From the NCBI GenBank assembly GCA_031274565.1, contig JAISPY010000120.1, positions 1-31,830 of the forward strand: a DNA stretch of 31,830 nucleotides, read 5' to 3'. The translations under genes were made by a program, and so were the position numbers. The notes under the pieces were generated by a model. The model was given only the letters and a program-made list of their open reading frames with translations, was not told the DNA's origin and made no database searches. Shown here one piece after another: positions 7,715-15,240 of the stretch. Numbering within the stretch: the first letter of the stretch is position 1; each line of letters opens with the position of its first letter. The DNA is from Treponema sp. (lineage in GTDB: Bacteria; Spirochaetota; Spirochaetia; Treponematales; Breznakiellaceae).

Positions 7715-8446
7715 ATGGCACGGAAACAAAAGAAGGAAGCTGAAGGGGTAAAAGGGGAATGGATCGTAACCTATTCTGACATGGTTACTCTGTTGCTCTG
7801 TTTCTTCGTTGCCCTCTTCGAGGTGAATGAAGTGGATCCAGGGAGAATGTCTGCATTGCTTTCTGCATTGGCCAATGTAGGGATGGGGAATTCAAGCGGC
7901 GGGGAGACCTTATCCGCCGGTAAAAGCGTGGAATTGGGTAATACCATCAGTAGTTTACCCTCCATGGATAAAGGCCGATTTTTAGGTCAGGCCCTGCGGC
8001 GGGCCATGAGCCTTTTCAGTCCTGAGGTGAAGTCTAACAAGGTACGGATCACCCATGATGAACGGGGGCTGGTGATCAACCTGGCGTCGGACGCTTTTTT
8101 TGCTCCGGCCAGTGCGCGAATAAATATAGAAGAAACCCGGGATATCCTTCTGAGGTTAGCGGGTCTTTTGAATTCCGAGGAAGTCCGGGGCAGGAAATTT
8201 AGGATTGAAGGGCATACCGATGCGGTGCCGGTAGACCCGGATGGTCCCTGGGAATCGAACTGGGAGCTATCCACCGCCCGGTCCATTGCGGTGCTGCATT
8301 ATCTCACGGATCTGGGGGTGGAGGAAAAGCGCTTTCAGGTAGCGGGATTTGCCGATACCATGCCGATAAGTAAAAACGACACCCCTGAAGGCCGGGCGTA
8401 TAATCGGCGGGTGGATATTATTATATTAGATGATGGGCACTTATAA
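7715..8446 (+). CDS. motB: MotB stator protein
   Basis: MotB anchors the stator to peptidoglycan and carries the ion-binding aspartate. The 243-aa protein has a short basic N-terminus and then one membrane helix with the motif WIVTYSDMVTLLLCFFVALF, in which Asp22 is the expected proton-binding residue. A plug/linker region follows. The C-terminal OmpA-like peptidoglycan-binding domain (about residues 105-240) contains IEGHTDAVPVD and YNRRVDI. An AAGGA ribosome site lies about 7 bases before ATG 7715. It follows motA in the usual pair. Confidence 0.95.
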   Translation: MARKQKKEAEGVKGEWIVTYSDMVTLLLCFFVALFEVNEVDPGRMSALLSALANVGMGNSSGGETLSAGKSVELGNTISSLPSMDKGRFLGQALRRAMSLFSPEVKSNKVRITHDERGLVINLASDAFFAPASARINIEETRDILLRLAGLLNSEEVRGRKFRIEGHTDAVPVDPDGPWESNWELSTARSIAVLHYLTDLGVEEKRFQVAGFADTMPISKNDTPEGRAYNRRVDIIILDDGHL

Positions 8447-8510
8447 CGGTTGGTAATAAGGCGCTCGTGGAGTAAAAGGGTAACTATAATGAAAAGGGAG
8501 GTAACAGGGC

Positions 8511-9062
8511 ATGGCTGACGAACACGTAGTTGAGAATCAGGAAGAAATTCCAGAGGAGCAACAGAAAAAGAAGCGAGATTTTCGTTTACTGGCTCTTGTG
8601 CCCAATTTGCTTAAATTTGTAGCGATAGGGCTGGGGGCGTTGATACTCATCGTAACCGTGGCGGTGATTACCTATAGTATTCTCAATAAGGGCGGAAAAT
8701 CGCAGACCGTAGTTCCGGAAAATTCCCCCTATATCGGGACGAGACCTCAGTATTCTATGTTTAGCGCTATTGGGTTGATCCGTACCCGTACCAAGGATCC
8801 GACTCCCTATACGGTGGTGGTAGAGATGATCCTTGGGTATGACTTAAATAACGCGCAAGCCGCCACGGAATTAACCGGACGCTTGTATGAACTGCGGGAC
8901 TTTGTGCGGAGTTATTTTAGCAGTAAATATGCGGAGGAACTCCTGCCTGAGAATGAGGGCCGGTTGAAACAGGAGATCATAGAGCTGCTTAATACCCGGA
9001 TGCTTAACACCGCCAAGGTCAGGACCATCTTGTTTAACCAGCTTGATGCCATAGAGATGTAG
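8511..9062 (+). CDS. fliL: FliL stator-associated membrane protein
   Basis: FliL rings surround and stabilise stator units at the motor. The 183-aa protein has a charged cytoplasmic N-terminus, one membrane helix (about residues 31-55, ending VAVITYSILN) and a periplasmic FliL domain. The domain contains YTVVVEMILGYDL and the C-terminal pattern KQEIIELLNTRMLNTAKV. GGGAGG lies 9 bases before ATG 8511. The gene lies 64 bases after motB, and an unusually long 149-base gap separates it from fliM. Confidence 0.92.
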   Translation: MADEHVVENQEEIPEEQQKKKRDFRLLALVPNLLKFVAIGLGALILIVTVAVITYSILNKGGKSQTVVPENSPYIGTRPQYSMFSAIGLIRTRTKDPTPYTVVVEMILGYDLNNAQAATELTGRLYELRDFVRSYFSSKYAEELLPENEGRLKQEIIELLNTRMLNTAKVRTILFNQLDAIEM

Positions 9063-9211
9063 GGAGTAGATCCGTTGCAATACCAGGGGATGCAAGGGTA
9101 TGGTGCTCGATACATGAAATCGGGGTGCTGCGGTGCAATATCCTTGGCATGCAATGAGCGGTCGAGGTAAATTCGATTGAATATTCATAAAAAGTGGTTT
9201 AAACTACGGGT
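9063..9211 (+). other. Unusually long spacer between fliL and fliM
   Basis: No ORF or clear terminator is present. A possible weak promoter reads TTGGCA, 18 bases, then TAAATT, about 40-70 bases before the fliM start. The 3' third is AT-rich and no Shine-Dalgarno motif precedes the fliM ATG. Confidence 0.35.
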
Positions 9212-10243
9212 ATGACTGAAGTTCTTTCTCAAAATGAAATAGATCAGTTACTGAACGCCATCAATGCCGGAGATACGGAGGCGGAGGATTTTAAGCCCGC
9301 GGCAGATATCCGTAAAGTAAAGATCTATGATTTTAAGCGGCCTGATAAATTCTCCAAAGAACAGATCCGAACGGTTTCGATCATGCATGAAACCTTTGCC
9401 CGGCTCACCACCACCGCACTTTCCGCGAGTCTGCGGAGTATGGTCCACGTCCATGTGGCCTCGGTGGATCAGCTTACCTATGAGGAATTCATCCGGTCTA
9501 TTCCGACCCCCACTACCCTGGCGATCATCAATATGGACCCCTTAAAGGGGAACGCTATTCTTGAAATCGATCCGGCCATAACCTTTTCTATTATTGACCG
9601 TCTCTTTGGCGGTACGGGAGAGGGTACCAAGGCTCAACATGAACTCACGGATATCGAGACCTCGGTTATGGAAGGGATCATCGTCCGGATACTGGGGAAT
9701 ATGCGGGAGGCGTGGACCACGGTCATCGATCTTCGGCCCCGGCTCGGGCAGATCGATACCAACCCGCAGTTTGCCCAGATCGTACCGCCTACGGAGATGG
9801 TGGTCCTGGTTACCCTGGAAACCAAAGTAGGGGAGGTGGAGGGTATGATGAATTTCTGCATCCCCTACCTGACCATTGAGCCGATAATCGGCAAACTTTC
9901 AGCCCAATTCTGGTATTCTTCGGTGCGGCGGGGGACTACCACGGAGAATCTGAATATACTCAAGGAAAAGCTTGCAAGCGTCGATGTTAATGTAGTAGCT
10001 GAAATAGGAACGATTCAGGTATCGGTCCGGGATGTATTGGCCCTCCAGGCAGGGGATGTGATCAGTCTGTACAACACCAGGGTAGGGGATCCGTATTCCC
10101 TCAATATCGGTAATAAAAAGAAATTTCTCTGCAGACCAGGAGTTATTGGAAAAAAAATGGCGGTACAGGTTATTAAAAAAATTGCGGAATTTAAACAAGA
10201 AGATTTTATAGAAATCGCATCTGAGGGAGATGAAACTATATGA
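9212..10243 (+). CDS. fliM: FliM flagellar motor switch protein
   Basis: FliM forms the C-ring with FliG and FliY/FliN and binds phosphorylated CheY to switch rotation. The 343-aa protein begins with the CheY-P binding motif LSQNEIDQLLNAI (residues 5-17). The middle CheC-like domain follows (about 45-230, with TFSIIDRLFGG and the FliG-contact region). The C-terminal SpoA domain is about 255-330. The start is fixed by the conserved N-terminal motif. No Shine-Dalgarno sequence is visible before ATG 9212 (the upstream bases are CTACGGGT), which is odd for this operon. The stop overlaps the fliY start in an ATGA junction. Confidence 0.95.
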   Translation: MTEVLSQNEIDQLLNAINAGDTEAEDFKPAADIRKVKIYDFKRPDKFSKEQIRTVSIMHETFARLTTTALSASLRSMVHVHVASVDQLTYEEFIRSIPTPTTLAIINMDPLKGNAILEIDPAITFSIIDRLFGGTGEGTKAQHELTDIETSVMEGIIVRILGNMREAWTTVIDLRPRLGQIDTNPQFAQIVPPTEMVVLVTLETKVGEVEGMMNFCIPYLTIEPIIGKLSAQFWYSSVRRGTTTENLNILKEKLASVDVNVVAEIGTIQVSVRDVLALQAGDVISLYNTRVGDPYSLNIGNKKKFLCRPGVIGKKMAVQVIKKIAEFKQEDFIEIASEGDETI

Positions 10244-11289
10244 GTGACGGTACACTTTCGCAGGCCGAACTGGATGCCTTATTGGCCGGAGGGCTTGAGG
10301 GTTCCGCAACCACCACCGTAGCGAAGGGTAGTGACCATGAGCGTAAGGTGTTACACGATTTTCTTACTTCCACGGTGGATACCCTTGCCGCTACGTTTGG
10401 TCAGTTGACCGCTACGGAAGTTTCGATCCAAGGTCCAGAGCTATCCTTTACCAATCAAGATTCCCTGATTGAACAGCTTCCCGATACGGTTACGGTGGTT
10501 AAGGCGGATTTTAACGCGGGTTTCCCGGGTGAGCATGTGTTTATTATGGCCGAAGCCACGGCCAAGGCTATTGCCGCGCGGATGACCCAGGAAGAGGATA
10601 TTAAGATGGACGACATGGCCCTCTCGGTGATTGGGGAGCTGGTGTCCAACTTGGTAGGCCCCCAAATCACGGCGCTGACCAAACAGACGGGGAATAAGTC
10701 CATTGCCTCGATTTCTCCGGAGGCAAGTAATGTGCCTAAGGCGGTGGTTGCCCTGCCCCGGGGAGATTTTCTCTGTGCCGTGTACCAGCTTGATCTGGGG
10801 GATGGAAACGTACAACAGTGGTGGGAAGTATATGGTCCTAAGGTAACAGAAAGTATCGCTCGTTCCATGGGCAAGGCGGAAGCGCCGGCTGCTGCGCCGC
10901 CGCCCCGGAACGATACGATGTCTGCGAGAGGAGGGGGTATGTCAGGTACAGGTAAAAATGGGATGTCAGGGCAGCCAGCGCATGTACAATCGGTACAGTT
11001 CCCCGGCCTTATGCCGCATCCTACGGCTCAAGAGCAGGGAAATATCGGTCTTATTATGGATGTCTTCATGGAAATGACCGTGGAATTGGGCCGTACCAAG
11101 AAACTCATCAAGGAAATTCTGGGAATGGGGGAAGGGACCATCATTGAGCTGGATAAACTCGCCGGTGAACCGGTGGACATTTTAGTGAATCATAAACTCA
11201 TCGCCAAGGGTGAAGTGGTGGTTATCGACGAAAATTTCGGTGTTCGGGTTACGGAAATTGTTTCCCCCATGGAACGCATGCATGATTGA
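10240..11289 (+). CDS. fliY: FliY (FliN-type) motor switch protein
   Basis: FliY is the C-ring component that replaces or complements FliN in spirochetes and Firmicutes. The 349-aa protein has a short FliM-like N-terminus (LSQAELDALLAGG), then a CheC-type middle domain (about residues 30-205). A Gly/Ala/Pro-rich linker (about 210-255) precedes the C-terminal SpoA/FliN domain (about 268-345, with GTIIELDKLAGEPVDILVN). The CheC helix reads SVIGELVSN, with three residues between Glu and Asn, where active CheC phosphatases usually have two. CheY-P phosphatase activity is therefore uncertain. ATGA overlap with fliM implies coupled translation. Confidence 0.93.
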   Translation: MSDGTLSQAELDALLAGGLEGSATTTVAKGSDHERKVLHDFLTSTVDTLAATFGQLTATEVSIQGPELSFTNQDSLIEQLPDTVTVVKADFNAGFPGEHVFIMAEATAKAIAARMTQEEDIKMDDMALSVIGELVSNLVGPQITALTKQTGNKSIASISPEASNVPKAVVALPRGDFLCAVYQLDLGDGNVQQWWEVYGPKVTESIARSMGKAEAPAAAPPPRNDTMSARGGGMSGTGKNGMSGQPAHVQSVQFPGLMPHPTAQEQGNIGLIMDVFMEMTVELGRTKKLIKEILGMGEGTIIELDKLAGEPVDILVNHKLIAKGEVVVIDENFGVRVTEIVSPMERMHD

Positions 11290-11513
11290 GCGGATACTAT
11301 CGGTGTAATGCTATCGCTGTACATGATTGACGGTTTCTGAAACCTAGGGTTATGGCACAAACCGGTGGTACCTCCGGGGCGTTTCCATTCGGAGTACGTC
11401 GGTAGGGGAAGCGTACGGGTTTGATAGGTAAAAATATATGCACCACGCACCGGGGCGGGGAGAGGCCGGATTATTATTTTGTATCATTCCGGTGGTATGG
11501 GGGAGGGGTGAAA
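11290..11513 (+). other. 224-bp spacer between fliY and fliO
   Basis: This is the longest gap in the motility block. It holds a short perfect inverted repeat GGTTTC-T-GAAACC at about 11331-11343 and no convincing terminator, promoter or small gene. An in-frame extension of fliO upstream to 11421 exists, but it has no ribosome site and would put a charged stretch before the signal peptide. Confidence 0.4.
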
Positions 11514-12098
11514 GTGGGATCCTTTCGTATAATCATAATGACTCTGGTACTCGCCGGTGGGTTATGGACGGCTGTGCCTGAAGTAGCCGCACAAGCTGTG
11601 GATCTTCAGGAAGAGGCTATCCTCTTGGGAGACGAGACCGCGGTTGCATTGGCTCCCCAGCAGCAAGGGGCGATTTCTTTTTTGACGATCCTGCGGATGA
11701 TCCTGGTCCTCGCCTTAGCCGCAGGGGCGATTTATGGGATACTGTTTTTTTTAAAACGGATTTCCCGGACTCCGGAACAGAAGGACCCGCATCTCAAGGT
11801 ATTGGCAGGGGTGCATCTCGGTTCCAATCGTTTTGTCCATGTGGTATCCCTTGGTTCCCAAGCCTGGCTCCTCGGCGCCTGTGAGGGAGGGGTTTCCCTT
11901 ATCGCGGAGCTCACGGATACGGAAACCATAGACGCCATGCTCCTGGATGAGTCCCGGAAAAGCGCCCAAGGGAAAGTGTCTGGCTTTGATTTTTCACAGG
12001 TACTTCGCCGCCTCGGGGGAGGAGCAGGGCCGGATCCGCATACCGAACTCAAGGCGGAAAATGTCCGTAAACGACGGGAACGATTGAGGGGGCTTTGA
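11514..12098 (+). CDS. fliO: FliO (FliZ) flagellar export scaffold protein
   Basis: FliO helps assemble the FliP/Q/R export gate. This 194-aa protein has an N-terminal signal sequence (about residues 5-26, ending AAQA). One membrane helix follows (about 56-80, MILVLALAAGAIYGILFFLK), then a small cytoplasmic domain with HLKVLAGVHLGSNRFVHVV, the usual FliO pattern. I chose GTG 11514 because GGGAGG (11501-11506) is 7 bases upstream; GTG 11508 is also in frame but too close. It lies immediately before fliP with a one-base gap, the conserved order. Sequence conservation in this family is low, so the name rests on topology and position. Confidence 0.82.
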   Translation: MGSFRIIIMTLVLAGGLWTAVPEVAAQAVDLQEEAILLGDETAVALAPQQQGAISFLTILRMILVLALAAGAIYGILFFLKRISRTPEQKDPHLKVLAGVHLGSNRFVHVVSLGSQAWLLGACEGGVSLIAELTDTETIDAMLLDESRKSAQGKVSGFDFSQVLRRLGGGAGPDPHTELKAENVRKRRERLRGL

Positions 12099-12099
12099 G

Positions 12100-12912
12100 G
12101 TGCGCGCTACGGTGCTAGGCTTGGTGGGTGTCTTGGTGCTACTGGGTGGGGGGGGGGCGCTCTATGCCCAGACGTTCCCGGATATGGGGGCTTCCGGGAC
12201 CATGGCCATCCCGGCTCCTCCCGTAAGTCCGGTGATCCCCTTTATTGACCTCTCGGTACGGAGCCCTGAAACCGGGCAGGAAGTGGCTTTTTCGCTCCAA
12301 CTGCTCCTCCTTATTACGGTCCTTTCCCTGGCGCCCAGCATCATCATCTTGATGACCAGCTTCTTGCGGATTTCCATTGTCTTGGATTTTATCAAGCGGG
12401 CTTTATCCCTCCAGCAGGTTCCCCCCAATCAGGTTATCATGGGCATCTCCCTGTTTCTGAGCATTTTCATCATGTGGCCCACCTTTGAGACCATCTATGA
12501 GCAGGCTATTCAGCCCTTGACCGCGGGAACCATTTCCATAGAAACCGCCTATCGGGAGGCCGAAGGGCCCTTGCGGATCTTCATGTACCGCCAGATGCGG
12601 AATCATCCGGACAATATACGGCTGTTCATGGCCATGCGGGGCCTAGACCGGCCAGAAACCCTGGCGGATGTGCCCACCTATGTGCTGATTCCCGCCTTTA
12701 TCTTAAACGAATTAACCGTGGCCTTTAAAATAGGGATCCTCCTTTTCATACCTTTTATCGTGATCGATATGGTGGTGGCCAGCGCCCTTATGTCTATGGG
12801 GATGATCATGTTGCCTCCGGTGATGATCTCCATGCCTTTCAAGCTCATCCTCTTCATTCTCGTGGATGGGTGGGGCCTCTTAACGGATCAGTTGGTCCGT
12901 TCCTTTGTGTAG
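12100..12912 (+). CDS. fliP: FliP flagellar type III export gate protein
   Basis: FliP forms the core ring of the export gate. The 270-aa protein has a cleavable signal peptide (about residues 1-23, ending LYA). The FliP signatures follow: APSIIILMTSFLRISIVLDF (about 89-108) and a C-terminal hydrophobic pair containing FILNELTVAFKIGILLFIPF. The start is GTG 12100, one base after the fliO stop, with GAGGGGG 7 bases upstream. Codons 17-20 are encoded by a run of ten G within the signal peptide. One G fewer leads to a stop after about 43 codons and one G more to a stop soon after, so the tract could act as an on/off switch. The copy in this window is in frame. Confidence 0.95.
   Translation: MRATVLGLVGVLVLLGGGGALYAQTFPDMGASGTMAIPAPPVSPVIPFIDLSVRSPETGQEVAFSLQLLLLITVLSLAPSIIILMTSFLRISIVLDFIKRALSLQQVPPNQVIMGISLFLSIFIMWPTFETIYEQAIQPLTAGTISIETAYREAEGPLRIFMYRQMRNHPDNIRLFMAMRGLDRPETLADVPTYVLIPAFILNELTVAFKIGILLFIPFIVIDMVVASALMSMGMIMLPPVMISMPFKLILFILVDGWGLLTDQLVRSFV
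12148..12157 (+). repeat. G10 homopolymer in fliP
   Basis: Ten consecutive G lie inside the signal-peptide coding part of fliP. This is the longest G run in the motility block; flgE, flhG and murB contain runs of eight. Confidence 0.9.
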
Positions 12913-12924
12913 GATGATGCAAAG

Positions 12925-13194
12925 ATGAGTATCGGCGACATAACTTCCCTCTTGCGGGGAGGTATTCTGGAAGTCCTCTTGTTGGCGGCGCCCTTGCTCT
13001 TTTCCGCCCTGGTGGTGGGGCTGGTGGTGGCCATATTCCAGGCTACTACTTCCATCCAGGAACAGACCCTCACCTTTGTCCCTAAGATCGTGGCCATCCT
13101 CCTGGTGCTGGCGTTCTTGGGGGGCTGGATGTTTTCATCCTTGGGGGATTATACGGTCCAGTTATTCAGGATGATTCCGGCCATGGCGCGGTAG
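12925..13194 (+). CDS. fliQ: FliQ flagellar export gate protein
   Basis: FliQ has two membrane helices and packs around FliP in the export gate. This 89-aa protein has the standard length, with helices at about residues 16-38 and 50-72. The family motif VAIFQATTSIQEQTLTFVPK lies between and into the second helix. It starts 12 bases after fliP and ends 16 bases before fliR. Confidence 0.95.
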   Translation: MSIGDITSLLRGGILEVLLLAAPLLFSALVVGLVVAIFQATTSIQEQTLTFVPKIVAILLVLAFLGGWMFSSLGDYTVQLFRMIPAMAR

Positions 13195-13210
13195 CGGGGC
13201 GGGGTGAACC

Positions 13211-14059
13211 ATGGAAAGTAGGGTACTTGAAGAACTCATGCGAGGGGCCCCGGTTTTTATCCTGATAGCGATCAGAGCCTTGGCCATGATTGAAACCGCG
13301 CCGCTCCTGTCCTCTGACGCGATTCCCCAGGCGGCAAAGCTTGCCTTGGCGGGCTTCGCCGCGTACACGGCATTTCCGGCGGCGCAGGATACTATAGGGA
13401 CTGTGGTGAGCAGCGGGGATATAGGACTGATGAGCCTGAGTTTTGTGCTCCTGGTGATCGGGGAAGGACTCATCGGCCTCATCATGGGGTTCTTTCTTAC
13501 CATCATATTTGCGGCCTTTAGTACCGCAGGGCAGTTTTTCTCCCTCCCTATGGGCTTCAGCGCATCAGAAACCTTTGATCCCATTTCTCAGGTGGAAAAT
13601 CCCCTCATGGGCCAGTACCTGAACCTGGTGGCCATGCTGGTGTTCCTGTCCCTGGGGGGCTTTCAAGAGCTTTTTCTGGGGGGATTTTGGCGTTCCCTCC
13701 AGTCCATCAGTATCATCCACCTCATTGAGGCCCGGGAAGCAGTGCTGGGGATGCTCCTGAGAGGACTTTCCCGGCTGTTTCTGGATGCCATCATCATTTC
13801 CATGCCCATCCTCGGCACTCTTTTCTTGACCTCCCTCTCTACCGGGCTTATTTCCAAGGCGGCTCCTCAGATCAATATCCTCTCGGAAGGCTTCCCCATA
13901 TCCATCACGGTGGCCTTTGTCCTCATCTTTGCTACCCTGCCCTTCATGGTAGAAGCCTTTGGCCGGGTGCTGGAAGTGGGTTTCCAGACCCTGGAAACCC
14001 TCTATCGCCAGATCGGACGGCAAATCGCCGCCAGCGGCGGACCGGGGTATTATGTATAG
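13211..14059 (+). CDS. fliR: FliR flagellar export gate protein
   Basis: FliR is the third gate component and contacts FlhB. The 282-aa protein has about six hydrophobic segments. FliR features include RALAMIETAPLLSS near residue 20, GFSASETFDPISQVENPLMGQ near 117-137, and a C-terminal helix pair (ISITVAFVLIFATLPFM). A GGGG motif lies 6 bases before ATG 13211. Its end overlaps the likely flhB start by 8 bases, which suggests translational coupling. In some clostridia these two genes are fused; here they are separate. Confidence 0.94.
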   Translation: MESRVLEELMRGAPVFILIAIRALAMIETAPLLSSDAIPQAAKLALAGFAAYTAFPAAQDTIGTVVSSGDIGLMSLSFVLLVIGEGLIGLIMGFFLTIIFAAFSTAGQFFSLPMGFSASETFDPISQVENPLMGQYLNLVAMLVFLSLGGFQELFLGGFWRSLQSISIIHLIEAREAVLGMLLRGLSRLFLDAIIISMPILGTLFLTSLSTGLISKAAPQINILSEGFPISITVAFVLIFATLPFMVEAFGRVLEVGFQTLETLYRQIGRQIAASGGPGYYV

Positions 14060-15212
14060 GCTCCGCCGGTTTTATGACGCCCCATCGGCCCTGCGCGTCG
14101 CGGCGGCCATGGACCTGCAGTGGTTTGCCGCGGAAGATGAGGGCCGTACCGAAGAGCCTTCGGAATATAAGATCCGTAAGACCCGGGAAGAAGAAGGCCG
14201 GGTTGCCAAGAGTCAGGAATTCATCGGCGCCCTGATGCTTCTCTTGCCTGCCCTGGGCATTCTTTTTTTGGCCCCTTCCCTGCTGCGAACCTGCGTGGAA
14301 ATGGTGCGGTTTTTCCTGCTCCGGGCGACGACTTTGGACCCCACCAAGGATAGGATCATCTCCGGGCTGGTGTTTTCGTATTATGTACGACTCTGTCTCC
14401 CCATTCTGCTCATCGCGGTAGCCGCGGCCCTCTTTTCAAACCTGGTGCAGACCGGTCTGCTCTTTACTACCAAACCCTTGATGCCTAAGTTCTCCAAGAT
14501 CCTGCCCCATTTCGGACGGTATTTTCAGAAAACGCTTTTTTCTGCGGAAGGGCTATTTAATTTTTTTAAGTCTATCGTTAAAATGGTAATTATCGGGGGG
14601 GTGGCTTTCTTCCTGATTCGATCCCGCATAGCGGAGCTGGCGAACCTACAAACCGCGAGTTTGTGGCTGGGGATACAGACCGTGGCTTCCTTGGCGATAC
14701 GGCTGCTCATCATCTCGGCGCTGCTGTTGCTGTTGCTGGCCATTCCGGATTACCTGTTCCAGCGGTGGCAATACCGGGAATCCCTCAAGATGACCAAACA
14801 GGAAGTCAAGGAAGAGCACAAGATGTATGAGGGAGATCCCTTAGTCAAGTCCCGGCTCCGTAGCCGTATGCGGGAGATCTTGAGCCAAAACATGGCTATC
14901 AATGTGCCTAAAGCCGATGTGGTTATCACGAACCCAACCCACCTGGCGGTTGCCTTGGAATATAACCGGACCAATATGGCGGCCCCCCAGGTTACGGCTA
15001 AGGGGGAGGATGAAATGGCCTTCAGGATCCGCCGCATCGCCCAGGATAACGGGGTGCCCCTGGTGGAAAACAAGCCCCTGGCCCGGGCGCTCTATGCGGA
15101 GACCAAAGTCGGGGATATGATACCAGAAGCCTACTGGGAAATTGTGGCCATGGTATTGAGTAAGGTGATGAAGCTTAACGAAGAACGCCGGCGCGCTGAG
15201 CGCGCCGGTTAA
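14052..15212 (+). CDS. flhB: FlhB export specificity switch protein
   Basis: FlhB gates flagellar export and switches substrate class after autocleavage. The protein is 386 aa from ATG 14052. The family motif AAEDEGRTEEPSEYKIRKTR lies at about residues 24-43. Four membrane helices and a cytoplasmic domain with the autocleavage motif NPTH (Asn294-His297) follow. An alternative ATG at 14109, just before DLQWFAAEDEG, gives 367 aa. I prefer 14052 for the overlap with fliR, though neither start has a good ribosome site. The last codons form one arm of a strong hairpin (15189-15209). Confidence 0.94.
   Translation: MYRLRRFYDAPSALRVAAAMDLQWFAAEDEGRTEEPSEYKIRKTREEEGRVAKSQEFIGALMLLLPALGILFLAPSLLRTCVEMVRFFLLRATTLDPTKDRIISGLVFSYYVRLCLPILLIAVAAALFSNLVQTGLLFTTKPLMPKFSKILPHFGRYFQKTLFSAEGLFNFFKSIVKMVIIGGVAFFLIRSRIAELANLQTASLWLGIQTVASLAIRLLIISALLLLLLAIPDYLFQRWQYRESLKMTKQEVKEEHKMYEGDPLVKSRLRSRMREILSQNMAINVPKADVVITNPTHLAVALEYNRTNMAAPQVTAKGEDEMAFRIRRIAQDNGVPLVENKPLARALYAETKVGDMIPEAYWEIVAMVLSKVMKLNEERRRAERAG
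15189..15209 (+). other. Strong GC-rich stem-loop at the flhB stop codon
   Basis: CCGGCGCGC, the loop TGA, then GCGCGCCGG form a perfect 9-bp stem, with a further G-T pair possible outside. It lies in the last flhB codons, 31 bases before the flhA start. The bases after it (TTAATTGATTG) are not a T-run, so it is probably not a full terminator. It may pause transcription, protect the upstream mRNA or lower read-through. Confidence 0.6.
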
Positions 15213-15240
15213 TTGATTGCGAAGGAGCGATAGGTACAGT

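Noticed and set aside
8362..8369. Perfect sigma-28 type -10 (GCCGATAA) inside motB
   Set aside because: There is no TAAA at the right distance upstream and it is in mid-gene.
13959..14051. Upstream extension of flhB
   Set aside because: It is antiphase coding within fliR. ATG 14052 or 14109 fits the family.
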